Position numbers and translations under genes: made by a program
In this document: one piece after another, positions 18,172-29,564 of the stretch
How positions within the stretch are numbered: the first letter of the stretch is position 1
Layout of the letters: each line of letters opens with the position of its first letter
Notes under the pieces: model-generated
Database searches by the model: none
Told to the model about the DNA's origin: nothing
Seen by the model: only the letters and a program-made list of their open reading frames with translations
Source: Cedecea neteri
GTDB taxonomy: Bacteria > Pseudomonadota > Gammaproteobacteria > Enterobacterales > Enterobacteriaceae
DNA: 64,000 nt
Assembly: GCF_000757825.1 (NCBI RefSeq)
Contig: NZ_CP009451.1
Span: 1,550,001-1,614,000 of the forward strand
Reading direction: 5' to 3'

Positions 18172-18573
18172 TCAAGCGTTCATCATCTGTTCCAGCTTCT
18201 CGCGCAATTCACCTTCCAGCGGAACGGCCTTTTGCGTTTTTAAATCAATGCAGACGAAGGTCAACAGCGCATCGGCCACGGTTTCCCCTTCTGGCTCCAG
18301 CGTCATAACCTGGCTAAGCACGCCGCTTTTGCCGTTAATCTGCTGAAGTTTGCTGTCAATACGCAGCAGGTCGCCAAGCACCGCCGGGCGGCGATAGCTG
18401 ATATTAATGTTCACCACGATGAAAGCGATGTTGTGTTCCGTCATCCACTGGAAGCCCGTCGTCTTTTCCAGCCCTTCCCAGCGGGCCTCCTCGAGAAACT
18501 CGAGATAACGGGCATTGTTAACATGTTGGTAGACGTCCATGTGGTATCCACGAACTTTGATATGTGTTTGCAT
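18172..18573 (-). CDS. fadM: Long-chain acyl-CoA thioesterase FadM (YbaW)
   Basis: 133 residues from the ATG at 18573; an upstream ATG at 18606 has no ribosome-binding site, whereas AAGGG lies nine bases in front of the chosen start. Single hot-dog domain with the 4HBT signature DVYQHVNNARYLEFLEEARW (Asp13 as catalytic residue). It cleaves 3,5-tetradecadienoyl-CoA and other long-chain acyl-CoAs during oleate breakdown. A good FadR operator lies 65 bases upstream, in line with FadR control known in E. coli. Confidence 0.94.
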   Translation of the reverse strand: MQTHIKVRGYHMDVYQHVNNARYLEFLEEARWEGLEKTTGFQWMTEHNIAFIVVNINISYRRPAVLGDLLRIDSKLQQINGKSGVLSQVMTLEPEGETVADALLTFVCIDLKTQKAVPLEGELREKLEQMMNA

Positions 18574-18637
18574 AGCGCGAAACCCTTGTACTGTTTTTGT
18601 TGTCATCAGGTGAAGGTAAGCGAGGCCATACCCCAGA

Positions 18638-18653
18638 AACTGGTATGACCTCT
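18638..18653 (-). promoter_or_regulatory. FadR operator upstream of fadM
   Basis: AACTGGTATGACCTCT matches the FadR pattern AACTGGTCNGACCTGTT except at the centre and one right-arm base. Its position 65-80 bases before the fadM start fits repression in the absence of long-chain acyl-CoA. Confidence 0.7.
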
Positions 18654-18704
18654 CATTCAGCGTAGCAAACTTTTCTCTTCAGGTAGAAGCCTGAGCACGG
18701 AAAC

Positions 18705-19067
18705 TCAAAGTTTTATGCGAGCCAGGTTACGTTCTACCAGCGATGCGCCGATTCCCGGCACCTCCTGCAGCTGGTCGAGCGTTTTAAAAGGACCAAACTC
18801 ATCGCGATAGCTCACGATGGCCTGCGCCTTTTTCAGCCCTACGCCGTTCATCTTCTGGGCAAGTTCCTCTGCCGGGGCATTGTTAATGCTGACCAGCGCC
18901 TCCCCTTGCTCACCCCCTTTTGCAGTTACTGCCTTAGGCTGCGACGAAGAAACAGTAGTTTTAGCCGAGGCCGGAGCCGTTTTTTCTGCCGTGGCATGCG
19001 CCGGTGCGCAACCGAGTAAACCGGCCAGTACGAGGGAAAGTGAAAACGCTTTGATGCCTGATGTCAT
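18705..19067 (-). CDS. ybaV: ComEA-like helix-hairpin-helix protein YbaV
   Basis: 120 residues. An N-terminal export signal (residues 1-25) includes LAGLLGC, which may be a lipobox, then an A/S/K-rich linker, then a ComEA-type HhH domain (about residues 58-118: SINNAPAEELAQKMNGVGLKKAQAIV and FGPFKTLDQLQEVPGIGASL). HhH domains of this kind bind DNA non-specifically; ComEA serves DNA uptake in competent bacteria. The role in enterobacteria is not established. Located between fadM and ppiD as in E. coli. Confidence 0.92.
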   Translation of the reverse strand: MTSGIKAFSLSLVLAGLLGCAPAHATAEKTAPASAKTTVSSSQPKAVTAKGGEQGEALVSINNAPAEELAQKMNGVGLKKAQAIVSYRDEFGPFKTLDQLQEVPGIGASLVERNLARIKL

Positions 19068-19151
19068 GCTGTGTCCTCCATGTATGTTGACAGCGAGGCC
19101 ACCATACCGGGGCGCAAAAGCAGGAACAAACGCCGGTTTTCAAATATGGAA

Positions 19152-19171
19152 AAGGCCGCGAAAGCGGCCTT
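19152..19171 (-). terminator. Terminator of ppiD
   Basis: AAGGCCGC (19152-19159) / GCGGCCTT (19164-19171) with a GAAA loop, followed on the minus strand by TTTTCC. It lies 36 bases beyond the ppiD stop. Confidence 0.75.
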
Positions 19172-19206
19172 CTGGGATTACACTGCGTTGCAAAAATTTG
19201 CGAGGA

Positions 19207-21081
19207 TTACTGCTGCTGGTCGATGATATCGCCCAGTTTGATCTTCGCTTCTTTACGCAGGTTGGACATCAGCGCTTCGAAAGCAATCTGGGCATTGTTC
19301 TGGGTAATCCCCTGCACCATCGCTTTTTTCTGCTCGTCCGGCATTGAGCCCGCTTTCACTTCATCCAGCGACAGCAGCACTACGTTGCCCTGCATGTCAT
19401 TGGCAACGCCAAAGCTCGGCTTGTCTTTTGCCGGCAGAGGCAGCCCAAATGCAGCCTGGCTGATAGGATCCTGCCCGGTGCGGCTCAGAGTTTTCGCTTC
19501 ACCAAAGCTCAGGCCCGCCGCTTTCATTTCGTCAGCGCCTTTGCCCAGTTTCAACGCGTTCAGCAGCTTGTCGGCATCCTGCCTCGCCTGCTGCTCCGCT
19601 TTCTGTTGCTTCACGGCGGCGATAACCTGGTCACGGACTTCTGCCAGCGGTTTAACCGCTTCGGCTTTATGCTCGGAGACACGCAGCACGAAAGCACGGT
19701 CGCCATCGACGGTAATGATGTCGGAGTTGCTGCCAGGGGAACCATTTTCACCAACCAGACCGCCGCTGAAGATAGCGTCGGCAACCGGTTTGAAGTTCAG
19801 TTCTTCAGGCAGGCTGTCGTGGCCGAACCAGCCGGTTTGCACCGCTTTAACGCCGGCAACTTTCTCGGCGCTTGCCAGAGATTCGTTGTCGTTGCTCGCG
19901 GCATCGCTGACTTTCTGCTGCAGAGCATAGTAAGCGTCAACGGCTTTTTCCTGCTTCACTTTAGCCACGATGCCGTCGCGGACTTCCGCCAGCGGTTTTT
20001 CAACGGCAGGCTGGATATCGTCCAGGCGAACGATCAGGAAGCCAACGGAGGATTTAACGACGCCGGACAGCTGGCCTTTTTCTTTCAGGCCGGCATTTTT
20101 CAGCTCATCAGGCGTGGTGGAGGCTTCCAGCCAGCCCATGTCGCCGCCGTTACGGGCAGAGATGATATCAGCAGACTTCGCCTTAGCCAGCGCGGCAAAA
20201 TCACCGCCTTTGTTCAGCTCGTCAAGAATCGCTTTTGCTTCAGCTTCGGTTTTGGTCTGAATCACGCTGTAGCGGTTGCGCTGCGGCTGGGTGAACTCGT
20301 CTTTGTGCTGATCGTAGTAAGCTTGAACGTCAGCATCGCTTGCCTCTTCCTGCATGGAAGCCGCGTCCAGCTTGATGTAGCTGACTTTAAACTGCTCAGG
20401 CGTGATGTAGCGGTTTTTGTTCTGCTCGTAGTTGGCGTTGATTTCCTGCTCGGACGCTTCCTGCTTCGCGGCCAGCGCTTTCACGTTAATCGTCGCTTCA
20501 CGCACAACGCGCTGCTGGGAAACCAGCGCCGCCAGCTCGTCGGTTTCGCCGGTGAGCATAAAGTCGGTGCCGACAACGGCCTTAATCAGCTGGTCGGTAG
20601 TGAGCTGGTTGCGCAGAGCCTGAGCATACTGGTCAGCCGTCAGCCCCATATTGCCGATAATCGCGTTGTAGCGAGCGTTATCAAATTTGCCGTTAGTCTG
20701 GAAGGCAGGCTGGCTGAAGATAGCCATTTTTATCTGTTCGTCGCTGATGCCGAGGCCGAGATGTTTGGCGTACTGATCGAGCAGCGCCTCATCAATCAGC
20801 TGGTTGAGCACCTGCTGACGCATCTGCTTCATGTAGCCTTCGTTACCCGCGAGAACGGAGAACTGATCGCCCAGCTGTTGCTGCTGGCGATTACGTTCGT
20901 TAGCAACCGCGTTCTCAAACTGGCCACGCGCAATCTCCTGGCCATTTACTTTTGCGGCATAATTATTGTTACCGCCAGTCAGGTAGCTACCTACGCCAGT
21001 CAGAACGAATGACAAGATAATCAAACCCAGAATGATCTTGAGCACGACGTGGTTAGCCGCCGCTCGTAAATTGTCCATCAT
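19207..21081 (-). CDS. ppiD: Periplasmic chaperone / inactive-type PPIase PpiD
   Basis: 624 residues. One N-terminal membrane anchor (HVVLKIILGLIILSFVLTGVG, about 12-32) is followed by SurA_N-like helices (to about 240), a parvulin-like domain (about 266-356, NRYSVIQTKTEAEAKAILDEL ... VKSSVGFLIVRLDDI) and a C-terminal helical region. It works at the SecYEG exit as a chaperone for newly exported proteins, with YfgM. Between hupB and ybaV as in E. coli. Full length. Confidence 0.96.
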   Translation of the reverse strand: MMDNLRAAANHVVLKIILGLIILSFVLTGVGSYLTGGNNNYAAKVNGQEIARGQFENAVANERNRQQQQLGDQFSVLAGNEGYMKQMRQQVLNQLIDEALLDQYAKHLGLGISDEQIKMAIFSQPAFQTNGKFDNARYNAIIGNMGLTADQYAQALRNQLTTDQLIKAVVGTDFMLTGETDELAALVSQQRVVREATINVKALAAKQEASEQEINANYEQNKNRYITPEQFKVSYIKLDAASMQEEASDADVQAYYDQHKDEFTQPQRNRYSVIQTKTEAEAKAILDELNKGGDFAALAKAKSADIISARNGGDMGWLEASTTPDELKNAGLKEKGQLSGVVKSSVGFLIVRLDDIQPAVEKPLAEVRDGIVAKVKQEKAVDAYYALQQKVSDAASNDNESLASAEKVAGVKAVQTGWFGHDSLPEELNFKPVADAIFSGGLVGENGSPGSNSDIITVDGDRAFVLRVSEHKAEAVKPLAEVRDQVIAAVKQQKAEQQARQDADKLLNALKLGKGADEMKAAGLSFGEAKTLSRTGQDPISQAAFGLPLPAKDKPSFGVANDMQGNVVLLSLDEVKAGSMPDEQKKAMVQGITQNNAQIAFEALMSNLRKEAKIKLGDIIDQQQ

Positions 21082-21250
21082 GGTGTAACAACACTCCGCT
21101 GTAGTATGACTTGGTAAACCTGCGCAGGTGCTAAGCTGGCATCCTTAGAAACTCAAGCTGCCCCGTGCTGCGCGCAAGGACGTATTGTGACAAGAAACCC
21201 GCTGCAAATCATCAACACCTGCGTAAAATTAAGCTTCAGGCAATAAAAAA

Positions 21251-21270
21251 GGCACATCAAACGATGCGCC
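21251..21270 (-). terminator. Terminator of hupB
   Basis: GGCACATC (21251-21258) / GATGCGCC (21263-21270), an 8-bp stem with one G-U pair and a 4-base loop. On the minus strand it is followed by TTTTTT. Confidence 0.7.
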
Positions 21271-21317
21271 CCTGCGATACCTGACACCCTATACCCCAAC
21301 CAGCCGGGGCTAATAAA

Positions 21318-21590
21318 TCAGTTAACAGCGTCTTTCAGCGCTTTACCAGCACGGAAGCCTGGTACTTTTGCTGCGGCGATGGTGATTTCTTTACCGGTTT
21401 GAGGGTTACGGCCAGTACGGGCAGCACGCTCTTTAACAGCAAAGGTACCAAAACCTACCAGTGCTACGTCTTCCCCGGACTGCAGAGATTCAGTAACAGA
21501 AGCAATAACAGCATCTAACGCACGTCCAGCCGCGGCTTTAGAAATATCAGCACCTGCGGCAATTTTGTCTATCAGTTGAGATTTATTCAC
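21318..21590 (-). CDS. hupB: DNA-binding protein HU, beta subunit (GTG start)
   Basis: 90 residues from a GTG codon at 21590 ([13 protein letters not shown]); the GTG start is shared with E. coli hupB and is preceded by AGAGAAGA. An ATG reading to 21638 adds an unlikely basic extension. The DNA-binding arm signature [19 protein letters not shown] is complete. It is one subunit of the nucleoid protein HU. Located between lon and ppiD as in E. coli, with its own terminator. Confidence 0.96.
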   Translation of the reverse strand: MNKSQLIDKIAAGADISKAAAGRALDAVIASVTESLQSGEDVALVGFGTFAVKERAARTGRNPQTGKEITIAAAKVPGFRAGKALKDAVN

Positions 21591-21738
21591 TCTTCTCTTC
21601 CTCTCTTTATAATTTATATCGCACCTGATATCCCTCAAGTGCGACCGCGCAGCAGTTATAACAGGCTCGTCATGCCCTTACAACAGGAGTTGTGGACGAT
21701 AAACTCAGCCAGCAACTAAATTAGCGACACAAAAAAAA

Positions 21739-21766
21739 GCTGGCAAGTGACAATTCACCTACCAGC
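21739..21766 (-). terminator. Terminator of lon
   Basis: GCTGG (21739-21743) / CCAGC (21762-21766), extended by inner GTGA/TCAC pairs (21747-21758). On the minus strand eight T residues follow (A run 21731-21738). Confidence 0.75.
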
Positions 21767-21799
21767 CCTAATTTTATTGGCTGTATTTGCGTCAGGTCA

Positions 21800-24154
21800 C
21801 TATTTTGCAGTGACTACCTGCATGCCGTGAGGCTCATTCTGCAGCGCGAGGGCTAAAACTTCCTCAATACGCTTCACAGGATGAATAGTCAGGTCGGCAA
21901 TCACATTGTCCGGAATCTCTTCCAGATCGCGCTTGTTGTCATCCGGGATCAGCACGGTTTTGATGCCGCCACGGTGAGCTGCCAGCAGCTTCTCTTTCAG
22001 GCCACCGATTGGCAGGACCAGACCACGAAGCGTGATTTCTCCCGTCATCGCCACATCGGCACGCACCGGGTTACCGGTCAGACAAGAGACCAGCGCGGTA
22101 CACATGGCGATACCGGCGCTTGGGCCATCTTTCGGCGTTGCCCCTTCCGGGACGTGCACGTGGATATCACGTTTTTCGTAGAAGTCGCCGTTAATGCCCA
22201 GCTTCTCCGCACGAGCGCGTACCACGGTCAGCGCAGCCTGGATAGACTCCTGCATCACCTCACCGAGGGAGCCGGTGTAGGTCAGCTTGCCTTTACCCGG
22301 CACACACGCGGTTTCGATGGTCAGCAGGTCGCCGCCCACTTCCGTCCACGCCAGCCCGGTCACCTGCCCTACGCGGTTTTCGCTGTCGGCACGACCGTAA
22401 TCAAAGCGCTGTACCCCCAGGAAGTCCTTCAGGTTGTCGCCGTTGATTTCGATGTGCTTGAGCGTTTTATCCAGCAGCAGCTGCTTCACCGCTTTACGGC
22501 ACAGCTTGGAGATTTCACGCTCCAGGCTACGCACCCCGGCTTCGCGAGTGTAGTAGCGAATGATGCCCACAATGGCGCTGTCATCAACTTTAATCTCGCT
22601 TTTTTTAAGGGCATTACGCTCAACTTGCTTCGGCAACAGGTGCTGTTTGGCAATGTTCAGCTTTTCATCTTCGGTATAACCGGACAGGCGAATGACTTCC
22701 ATACGGTCAAGCAGCGGAGCCGGAATGTTCATGGAGTTAGACGTCGCCACAAACATTACGTCGCTGAGATCGTAATCCACTTCCAGATAGTGGTCGTTAA
22801 ACGCCACGTTCTGTTCTGGATCAAGGACTTCCAGCAGAGCGGAAGCCGGGTCGCCGCGCATATCGGAAGACATTTTGTCGATTTCATCCAGCAGGAACAG
22901 CGGGTTTTTCACCCCGACTTTTGCCATCTTCTGGATAAGTTTACCCGGCATGGAGCCGATGTAAGTCCGACGGTGACCGCGGATTTCCGCTTCGTCACGC
23001 ACGCCACCCAAAGCCATACGCACGTATTTACGGCCTGTGGCTTTTGCGATGGACTGGCCCAGAGAGGTTTTACCTACCCCTGGCGGCCCAACCAGGCACA
23101 GAATTGGCCCTTTCAGCTTGTTAACACGGCTCTGGACTGCGAGATATTCCAGGATGCGATCTTTCACACGTTCGAGGCCGTAATGGTCGGTATCGAGGAT
23201 TTCCTGAGCCTGACGCAGATCTTTTTTGACCTTGCTACGGGCATTCCACGGCACCTGAACCATCCAGTCGATATAGCCGCGCACCACGGTCGCTTCCGCA
23301 GACATCGGCGACATCATTTTCAGCTTTTGCAGCTCGGCTTCGGTTTTCTCGCGCGCTTCTTTCGGCATTTTCGCCGCGTCAATTTTGCGCTTCAGCGCTT
23401 CATTTTCGTCAGGCGCGTCGTCCATTTCGCCAAGTTCTTTCTGAATTGCTTTCATTTGCTCATTCAGATAGTACTCACGCTGGCTTTTTTCCATCTGCTT
23501 TTTGACGCGGTTGCGAATGCGTTTCTCAACCTGCAGCAGATCGATTTCCGATTCCATCATCGCCATCAGATATTCAAGACGCTCGTTGATATCGGACATC
23601 TCAAGCACGGACTGCTTGTCCGACAGCTTCAGCGGCATATGGGCGGCAATGGTATCGGCCAGACGTGCAGGATCGTCGATGCTGTTCAGCGACGTCAGCA
23701 CTTCTGGCGGAATTTTTTTGTTCAGCTTGATGTAGCCTTCGAACTGATTGATTGCGGTGCGAACCAGCACTTCCTGCTCGCGCTCTTCAATCGCAGGCGA
23801 TTCCAGGTACTCAGCCTGGGCTGAGAAATGCTCGCCGTTGTCAGAAAGCGTGGTGATACGTGCGCGCTGAAGGCCTTCAACCAGCACTTTTACCGTGCCG
23901 TCCGGCAGTTTCAGCATCTGCAAAATAGAAGCCACGGTCCCAACTGTGAACAGGTCGTTAACACCTGGCTCATCCGTCGAAGCTTCTTTCTGCGCCACCA
24001 GCATGATTTTCTTATCATGGTCCATTGCAGCTTCCAGGCAGCGAATGGATTTTTCGCGCCCGACAAACAGTGGAATAACCATGTGCGGATAAACCACCAC
24101 ATCGCGCAGCGGCAATACGGGGATTTCAATGCGTTCAGAACGCTCAGGATTCAT
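21800..24154 (-). CDS. lon: ATP-dependent protease Lon
   Basis: 784 residues from the ATG at 24154, exactly the E. coli length. N-terminal substrate-recognition domain (1-300), AAA+ module with Walker [15 protein letters not shown] and Walker [11 protein letters not shown], and C-terminal protease with the Ser-Lys dyad in PKDGPSAG (Ser679) and [12 protein letters not shown] (Lys722). It degrades misfolded proteins and regulators such as SulA and RcsA homologues. A sigma-32 promoter 75-100 bases upstream agrees with heat induction. Confidence 0.98.
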   Translation of the reverse strand: MNPERSERIEIPVLPLRDVVVYPHMVIPLFVGREKSIRCLEAAMDHDKKIMLVAQKEASTDEPGVNDLFTVGTVASILQMLKLPDGTVKVLVEGLQRARITTLSDNGEHFSAQAEYLESPAIEEREQEVLVRTAINQFEGYIKLNKKIPPEVLTSLNSIDDPARLADTIAAHMPLKLSDKQSVLEMSDINERLEYLMAMMESEIDLLQVEKRIRNRVKKQMEKSQREYYLNEQMKAIQKELGEMDDAPDENEALKRKIDAAKMPKEAREKTEAELQKLKMMSPMSAEATVVRGYIDWMVQVPWNARSKVKKDLRQAQEILDTDHYGLERVKDRILEYLAVQSRVNKLKGPILCLVGPPGVGKTSLGQSIAKATGRKYVRMALGGVRDEAEIRGHRRTYIGSMPGKLIQKMAKVGVKNPLFLLDEIDKMSSDMRGDPASALLEVLDPEQNVAFNDHYLEVDYDLSDVMFVATSNSMNIPAPLLDRMEVIRLSGYTEDEKLNIAKQHLLPKQVERNALKKSEIKVDDSAIVGIIRYYTREAGVRSLEREISKLCRKAVKQLLLDKTLKHIEINGDNLKDFLGVQRFDYGRADSENRVGQVTGLAWTEVGGDLLTIETACVPGKGKLTYTGSLGEVMQESIQAALTVVRARAEKLGINGDFYEKRDIHVHVPEGATPKDGPSAGIAMCTALVSCLTGNPVRADVAMTGEITLRGLVLPIGGLKEKLLAAHRGGIKTVLIPDDNKRDLEEIPDNVIADLTIHPVKRIEEVLALALQNEPHGMQVVTAK

Positions 24155-24227
24155 AGAGCTCTCTCTTAGTTTAATGTCCGCCAGGTGATTTGGTGAACGC
24201 TTCCGCTCCACCAACAAGTAAATCAGT

Positions 24228-24254
24228 ATATGGGGCTGTTTCCCGGACATTCAA
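24228..24254 (-). promoter_or_regulatory. Sigma-32 heat-shock promoter of lon
   Basis: On the minus strand, TTGAAT (complement of 24249-24254), a 13-base spacer and CCCCATAT (complement of 24228-24235). This is close to the sigma-32 consensus CTTGAA-N13-CCCCATNT and at the place of the known E. coli lon promoter. Confidence 0.8.
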
Positions 24255-24275
24255 CTGCGGGAATGCAGGAAAAAT

Positions 24276-24300
24276 AAATGGGGGATAAAATCCCCCATTT
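24276..24300 (-). terminator. Terminator of clpX
   Basis: Perfect 11-bp stem AAATGGGGGAT (24276-24286) / ATCCCCCATTT (24290-24300) around a 3-base loop. On the minus strand its T-rich 3' arm and following TATTTTT end the clpX transcript before lon. Confidence 0.8.
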
Positions 24301-24330
24301 TTGTATTAACTGACTGGTTATTCTGGCGAA

Positions 24331-25605
24331 TTATTCACCGGATGCTTGCTGCGCTTCCGGCTTACCGTAAATTAATAGCGGTTTGGACTGGCCAGCGATG
24401 ACGGACTCGTCAATCACCACTTTTTCCACGTCATCCATGGAAGGCAGATCGTACATGGTATCCAGCAGCGCGCCTTCAACGATGGAACGCAGGCCACGAG
24501 CACCGGTTTTACGCGCCATCGCTTTCCTGGCAATCGCATCCAGCGCTTCATCACGGAACTCCAGCTCCACGCCTTCCAGATTGAACAATGCCTGATACTG
24601 TTTGGTCAGGGCATTTTTCGGCTCTTTCAGGATTTGGATCAGCGCGTCTTCACTCAGTTCGCTGAGCGTAGCTACTACCGGCAGACGACCGATGAACTCA
24701 GGGATCAGACCAAATTTGATCAGATCTTCCGGTTCTACCTGGCCGAGCAGCTGGCCTTCGCTGGCTTTCTCAGACTTAGCTTTTACCGTTGCACCAAAGC
24801 CAATACCAGAACCCGTTTCCACGCGGTTAGCGATAACTTTATCCAGGCCAGCAAACGCGCCGCCGCAGATAAAGAGGATCTTGGAGGTATCAACCTGCAG
24901 GAATTCCTGCTGCGGATGCTTACGGCCACCCTGAGGTGGAACGGCAGCCACGGTGCCTTCAATCAGTTTCAGCAGCGCCTGCTGCACGCCTTCACCGGAA
25001 ACGTCACGGGTGATCGACGGGTTATCAGATTTGCGGGAGATTTTGTCAATCTCATCGATGTACACGATGCCGCGCTGGGCCTTCTGTACGTCGTAGTCGC
25101 ATTTCTGCAGCAGTTTCTGAATGATGTTTTCAACGTCTTCGCCCACGTAGCCCGCTTCGGTCAGCGTGGTTGCATCCGCCATGGTGAACGGAACGTCCAG
25201 CAGGCGAGCCAGCGTTTCTGCCAGCAGCGTTTTACCGCTACCGGTTGGCCCGATCAGCAGGATGTTGCTTTTACCCAGCTCGACGCCGTTAGACGTGTCG
25301 CTGTTGCGCAGACGTTTGTAGTGGTTGTAAACCGCAACCGCCAGCACTTTTTTAGCCTGCTCTTGCCCGATAACATAATCGTCAAGGTGGTTACGGATTT
25401 CGTGCGGCGTTGGCAGCGCACTGCGTTCACGGTGCGGGGCCACTTCTTTAATCTCTTCGCGAATGATGTCGTTACATAAATCGACACACTCATCGCAGAT
25501 ATACACTGACGGCCCGGCAATCAGCTTACGCACTTCATGCTGGCTTTTGCCGCAAAAAGAGCAGTACAGCAGTTTGCCTGAACCGTCTTTGCGCTTATCT
25601 GTCAT
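24331..25605 (-). CDS. clpX: ClpXP protease ATP-binding specificity subunit ClpX
   Basis: 424 residues from the ATG at 25605 ([11 protein letters not shown]), the E. coli length. N-terminal C4 zinc-binding domain (YCSFCGKS ... [10 protein letters not shown], about 15-46), AAA+ domain with Walker [11 protein letters not shown], Walker [11 protein letters not shown], sensor regions, and the IGFGATV loop that docks onto ClpP. It unfolds tagged substrates and feeds them to ClpP. 132 bases downstream of clpP, as in E. coli, probably cotranscribed with it. Confidence 0.98.
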   Translation of the reverse strand: MTDKRKDGSGKLLYCSFCGKSQHEVRKLIAGPSVYICDECVDLCNDIIREEIKEVAPHRERSALPTPHEIRNHLDDYVIGQEQAKKVLAVAVYNHYKRLRNSDTSNGVELGKSNILLIGPTGSGKTLLAETLARLLDVPFTMADATTLTEAGYVGEDVENIIQKLLQKCDYDVQKAQRGIVYIDEIDKISRKSDNPSITRDVSGEGVQQALLKLIEGTVAAVPPQGGRKHPQQEFLQVDTSKILFICGGAFAGLDKVIANRVETGSGIGFGATVKAKSEKASEGQLLGQVEPEDLIKFGLIPEFIGRLPVVATLSELSEDALIQILKEPKNALTKQYQALFNLEGVELEFRDEALDAIARKAMARKTGARGLRSIVEGALLDTMYDLPSMDDVEKVVIDESVIAGQSKPLLIYGKPEAQQASGE

Positions 25606-25737
25606 CAGTAAAACCTCTTCTCTGTTTCTGTGTGCTACCACCGGCAGCACAAGTGCCATTCTACGGCGCAGCCGATAGTGAAGCGTTAAGTCAGGCCGCT
25701 ACATTTACTATAGTATAACGGCCCAAAGCTTCGGGCA

Positions 25738-26361
25738 TTAGTTACGGTGAGTCAGGATCGAATCAACTAAACCGTACTCTACCGCTTCGCTTGCGGAGAG
25801 GAAACGATCGCGCTCGGTGTCTTTCTCGATTTGTTCAAGCGTTTTGCCCGTATGCTCTGCCATCAGCTCGTTCATACGTGCTTTCACTTTCAGGATCTCT
25901 TTAGCGTGGATTTCAATATCCGTCGCCTGCCCCTGATAACCCCCCAGCGGCTGGTGAATCATGACGCGGGAGTTAGGCAGGCAGAAACGCTTACCTTTTG
26001 CCCCTGCGGTCAGCAGGAAGGCGCCCATCGAGCAAGCCTGCCCCATACAAATGGTGCTGACGTCCGGCTTGATAAATTTCATGGTGTCGTAAATCGACAT
26101 CCCGGCCGTAATTACGCCACCCGGAGAGTTAATGTAGAGATAGATATCTTTCTCCGGGTTTTCTGCTTCCAGAAACAGCATCTGCGCCACAATCAGGTTA
26201 GCCATATGATCTTCTACCTGGCCGGTCAGGAAGATGACGCGTTCCTTAAGCAGACGGGAATAGATATCGTATGAACGTTCGCCGCGGGATGTTTGCTCAA
26301 CAACCATCGGCACCAGGGCCATATGGGGTGCTAATTGATCTCGTTCGCCACTGTATGACAT
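25738..26361 (-). CDS. clpP: ATP-dependent Clp protease proteolytic subunit ClpP
   Basis: 207 residues including the short propeptide removed by autoprocessing. Catalytic triad: Ser in [10 protein letters not shown] (Ser111), His in [10 protein letters not shown] (His136) and Asp in KDTERDRF (Asp185). The residue before the catalytic Ser is Cys, where E. coli ClpP has Ala, a mild change. It forms the double-heptamer chamber of ClpXP/ClpAP. A near-perfect sigma-32 promoter lies about 125-155 bases upstream. Confidence 0.98.
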   Translation of the reverse strand: MSYSGERDQLAPHMALVPMVVEQTSRGERSYDIYSRLLKERVIFLTGQVEDHMANLIVAQMLFLEAENPEKDIYLYINSPGGVITAGMSIYDTMKFIKPDVSTICMGQACSMGAFLLTAGAKGKRFCLPNSRVMIHQPLGGYQGQATDIEIHAKEILKVKARMNELMAEHTGKTLEQIEKDTERDRFLSASEAVEYGLVDSILTHRN

Positions 26362-26485
26362 GTCCGTCTCCTGGAGTAATTAAGCCTACTGTACTGATTC
26401 TACTTGAGACGCAGGATATTGACTATGTTCCTTGCGCCGATTCTGGACGGAGTCAGTCAGGGATTATTAATGGAACCACACCCGA

Positions 26486-26514
26486 ATAATGGGGATGATT
26501 TGCCCTGTTTCAAG
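26486..26514 (-). promoter_or_regulatory. Sigma-32 heat-shock promoter of clpP
   Basis: On the minus strand, CTTGAAA (complement of 26508-26514), a 13-base spacer and CCCCATTAT (complement of 26486-26494): a near-perfect sigma-32 consensus. The rest of the 295-base tig-clpP gap holds the tig terminator and a CCTTTTC/GAAAAGG inverted repeat, with no gene visible. Confidence 0.85.
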
Positions 26515-26594
26515 CATAACAACCTTTTCTTGATACGCTAACCCTGAAAAGGGGATTTATTGATGGCTTATCGTGTGATTTAGCAATAAAAAAA

Positions 26595-26618
26595 GCCCGC
26601 CACCGGAAGGTGACGGGC
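26595..26618 (-). terminator. Terminator of tig
   Basis: GCCCGCCACC (26595-26604) / GGTGACGGGC (26609-26618), a 10-bp stem with one mismatch and a GGAA loop. On the minus strand it is followed by a run of seven T residues. Confidence 0.85.
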
Positions 26619-26656
26619 CTGATGCAGCTGTTTTTGGCCTGTAAGCCAAAAAGCAC

Positions 26657-27964
<1,308 letters not shown>

Positions 27965-28216
27965 TCAAAAAATCACAGTGCTCGGTCAACTCCGGAAGCC
28001 CGGTGGCTTCACAGAACCAGGATGTTCTCTGAAACAGAAACACATTCCTTGTCGTCAGAATCATCCCGAAGACATTCCGAAAAATAAGACGCAGCATTAT
28101 AGCGGCATCGCTGGGGTGAGTCGAGAACGGCAATAGCGCACGGCTGCGGCCTTTTTCACACTTCTCTGTCATTTATTCTTTCTTTGCCCGCCTCCCTGGA
28201 AGAGCCAGACAAAACA

Positions 28217-28236
28217 AAACGGCCCGCAGGCCGTTT
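28217..28236 (-). terminator. Terminator of bolA
   Basis: Perfect 8-bp stem AAACGGCC (28217-28224) / GGCCGTTT (28229-28236) with a CGCA loop, followed on the minus strand by TTTGTTTTG. Located in the bolA-tig gap; the remainder of that gap shows no gene. Confidence 0.8.
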
Positions 28237-28305
28237 TTGAAAACGCAGTATACATACCGCAACATAACGGAAAAGTTCCCTTAGTTGCAAACGCTTAGCA
28301 GTAAA

Positions 28306-28623
28306 TCAGGCGATACTGCCCGCGCCACGGCAGTTCGGTGAAGCGAACACCGTATCCTGCAACCCTTCCCACTCTTTAATGGTATAGGTATGCAGCGCCA
28401 GCGCGTGCACCGGGCCGGCCAGTTCTTCGCTCAATGTGCCATAAATCATGCGATGGCGGTTTAAAAAACGTTCACCGGTAAAACGATCGCTGACCAGCAC
28501 AACCTTGAAATGGCTTTCTGAGCCCGCCGGGACATTGTGACGATAGCTTTCATCCACGACTTCCAGGTACGCGGGGGTAAAGCCTGCTTTTAACTTCTCT
28601 TCTATCTGCTCGCGTATCAGCAT
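28306..28623 (-). CDS. bolA: BolA stress/morphology regulator and Fe-S partner
   Basis: 105 residues from the ATG at 28623 ([15 protein letters not shown]), preceded by GAGGAGAAAG. BolA fold with the conserved [13 protein letters not shown] and HALALHTYT stretches, including the His that coordinates a [2Fe-2S] cluster with monothiol glutaredoxin. In E. coli it acts in envelope/biofilm regulation and is induced in stationary phase. Divergent from yajG. A gearbox-like -10 element upstream supports growth-rate control. Confidence 0.95.
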   Translation of the reverse strand: MLIREQIEEKLKAGFTPAYLEVVDESYRHNVPAGSESHFKVVLVSDRFTGERFLNRHRMIYGTLSEELAGPVHALALHTYTIKEWEGLQDTVFASPNCRGAGSIA

Positions 28624-28668
28624 GAACTTTCTCCTCGACAACGTAGAGATGCCACTCATCCCTTTAAA

Positions 28669-28677
28669 TATTAGCCG
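28669..28677 (-). promoter_or_regulatory. Gearbox-type -10 element of bolA
   Basis: Minus strand CGGCTAATA (complement of 28669-28677) differs by one base from the gearbox -10 CGGCTAGTA of E. coli bolAp1 and lies 46 bases before the start codon. A clear gearbox -35 is not seen. The rest of the 305-base bolA-yajG divergent gap shows no gene. Confidence 0.55.
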
Positions 28678-28928
28678 CTTTTAGCCAGCTTTTACGCTAA
28701 ACACAACAAAAATTTAGCTTTCGGCGGCCGTTCTTTACCCAGTTGCCTGAAGTCTCATGCAGTTAAGGCACTAAACCGGCATAAAACTGTCAGAAGGTTT
28801 TGCTGCGGCCCAGAAAAAAGGCAACGCGATGAAATTCCGTGCGTCAGGCACTTCCCCTGGACAGCCGCAGTGTTATGATGGCGTGATTTTTTATCAGCCT
28901 GCCCTTTGAGTACATTGAGAAAGCGAAC

Positions 28929-29507
28929 ATGTTAAAAAAATTACTTTTCCCGCTGGTTGCCATGTTTATGCTGGCCAGCTGTGCAACACCGCCAACCACC
29001 ATTGAAGTTGCGCCAAAAATCACTCTGCCACAGCAGGATCCAAGCCTGATGGGCGTTACGCTCAGCATCAACGGTGCCGATCAGCGTACCGACCAGGCGC
29101 TGGCGAAAGTGACCCGTGATAACCAGCTGGTCACGCTGACGCCATCACGCGATCTGCGCTTCCTGCTGCAGGAAGTGCTGGAGAAGCAGATGACCGCGCG
29201 CGGTTATATGATTGGGCCGAACAGCCCGGTTGACCTGCAGATCATCGTTAACCAGCTGTACGCCGACGTTTCCCAGGGCAACGTGCGCTACAACATCGCC
29301 ACCAAAGCGGATATCTCCATCATTGCTACCGCGAAGAACGGCAACAAGATGACCAAGAACTACCGCTCCAACTACAACGTTGAAGGCGCGTTCCAGGCCA
29401 CCAACAAGAATATCGCTAACGCGGTTAACTCCGTACTGACCGATACCATTGCGGATATGGCTCAGGACACCAGCGTTCACGACTTCATCAAACAGAACGC
29501 TCGTTAA
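28929..29507 (+). CDS. yajG: Lipoprotein YajG
   Basis: 192 residues. Signal peptide II: MLKKLLFPLVAMFMLASC with lipobox LASC (Cys18). The mature domain belongs to the YajG/DUF799-like lipoproteins of unknown function (PTTIEVAPKITLPQQDPS ... VHDFIKQ). It heads a two-gene unit with ampG, 57 bases apart, as in E. coli. Asp-2 rule: the residue after Cys is Ala, which favours sorting to the outer membrane. Confidence 0.94.
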   Translation: MLKKLLFPLVAMFMLASCATPPTTIEVAPKITLPQQDPSLMGVTLSINGADQRTDQALAKVTRDNQLVTLTPSRDLRFLLQEVLEKQMTARGYMIGPNSPVDLQIIVNQLYADVSQGNVRYNIATKADISIIATAKNGNKMTKNYRSNYNVEGAFQATNKNIANAVNSVLTDTIADMAQDTSVHDFIKQNAR

Positions 29508-29564
29508 TTTTTACCCCGTTGGCCTGCTCGCGCGGGCCAACAACAGAGTTTGCACAATTCCCCT

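Noticed and set aside
21882..23824. Long open frame opposite lon (647 codons)
   Set aside because: Antisense shadow of lon: His/Phe/Gln-rich composition, no domain, no ribosome-binding site.
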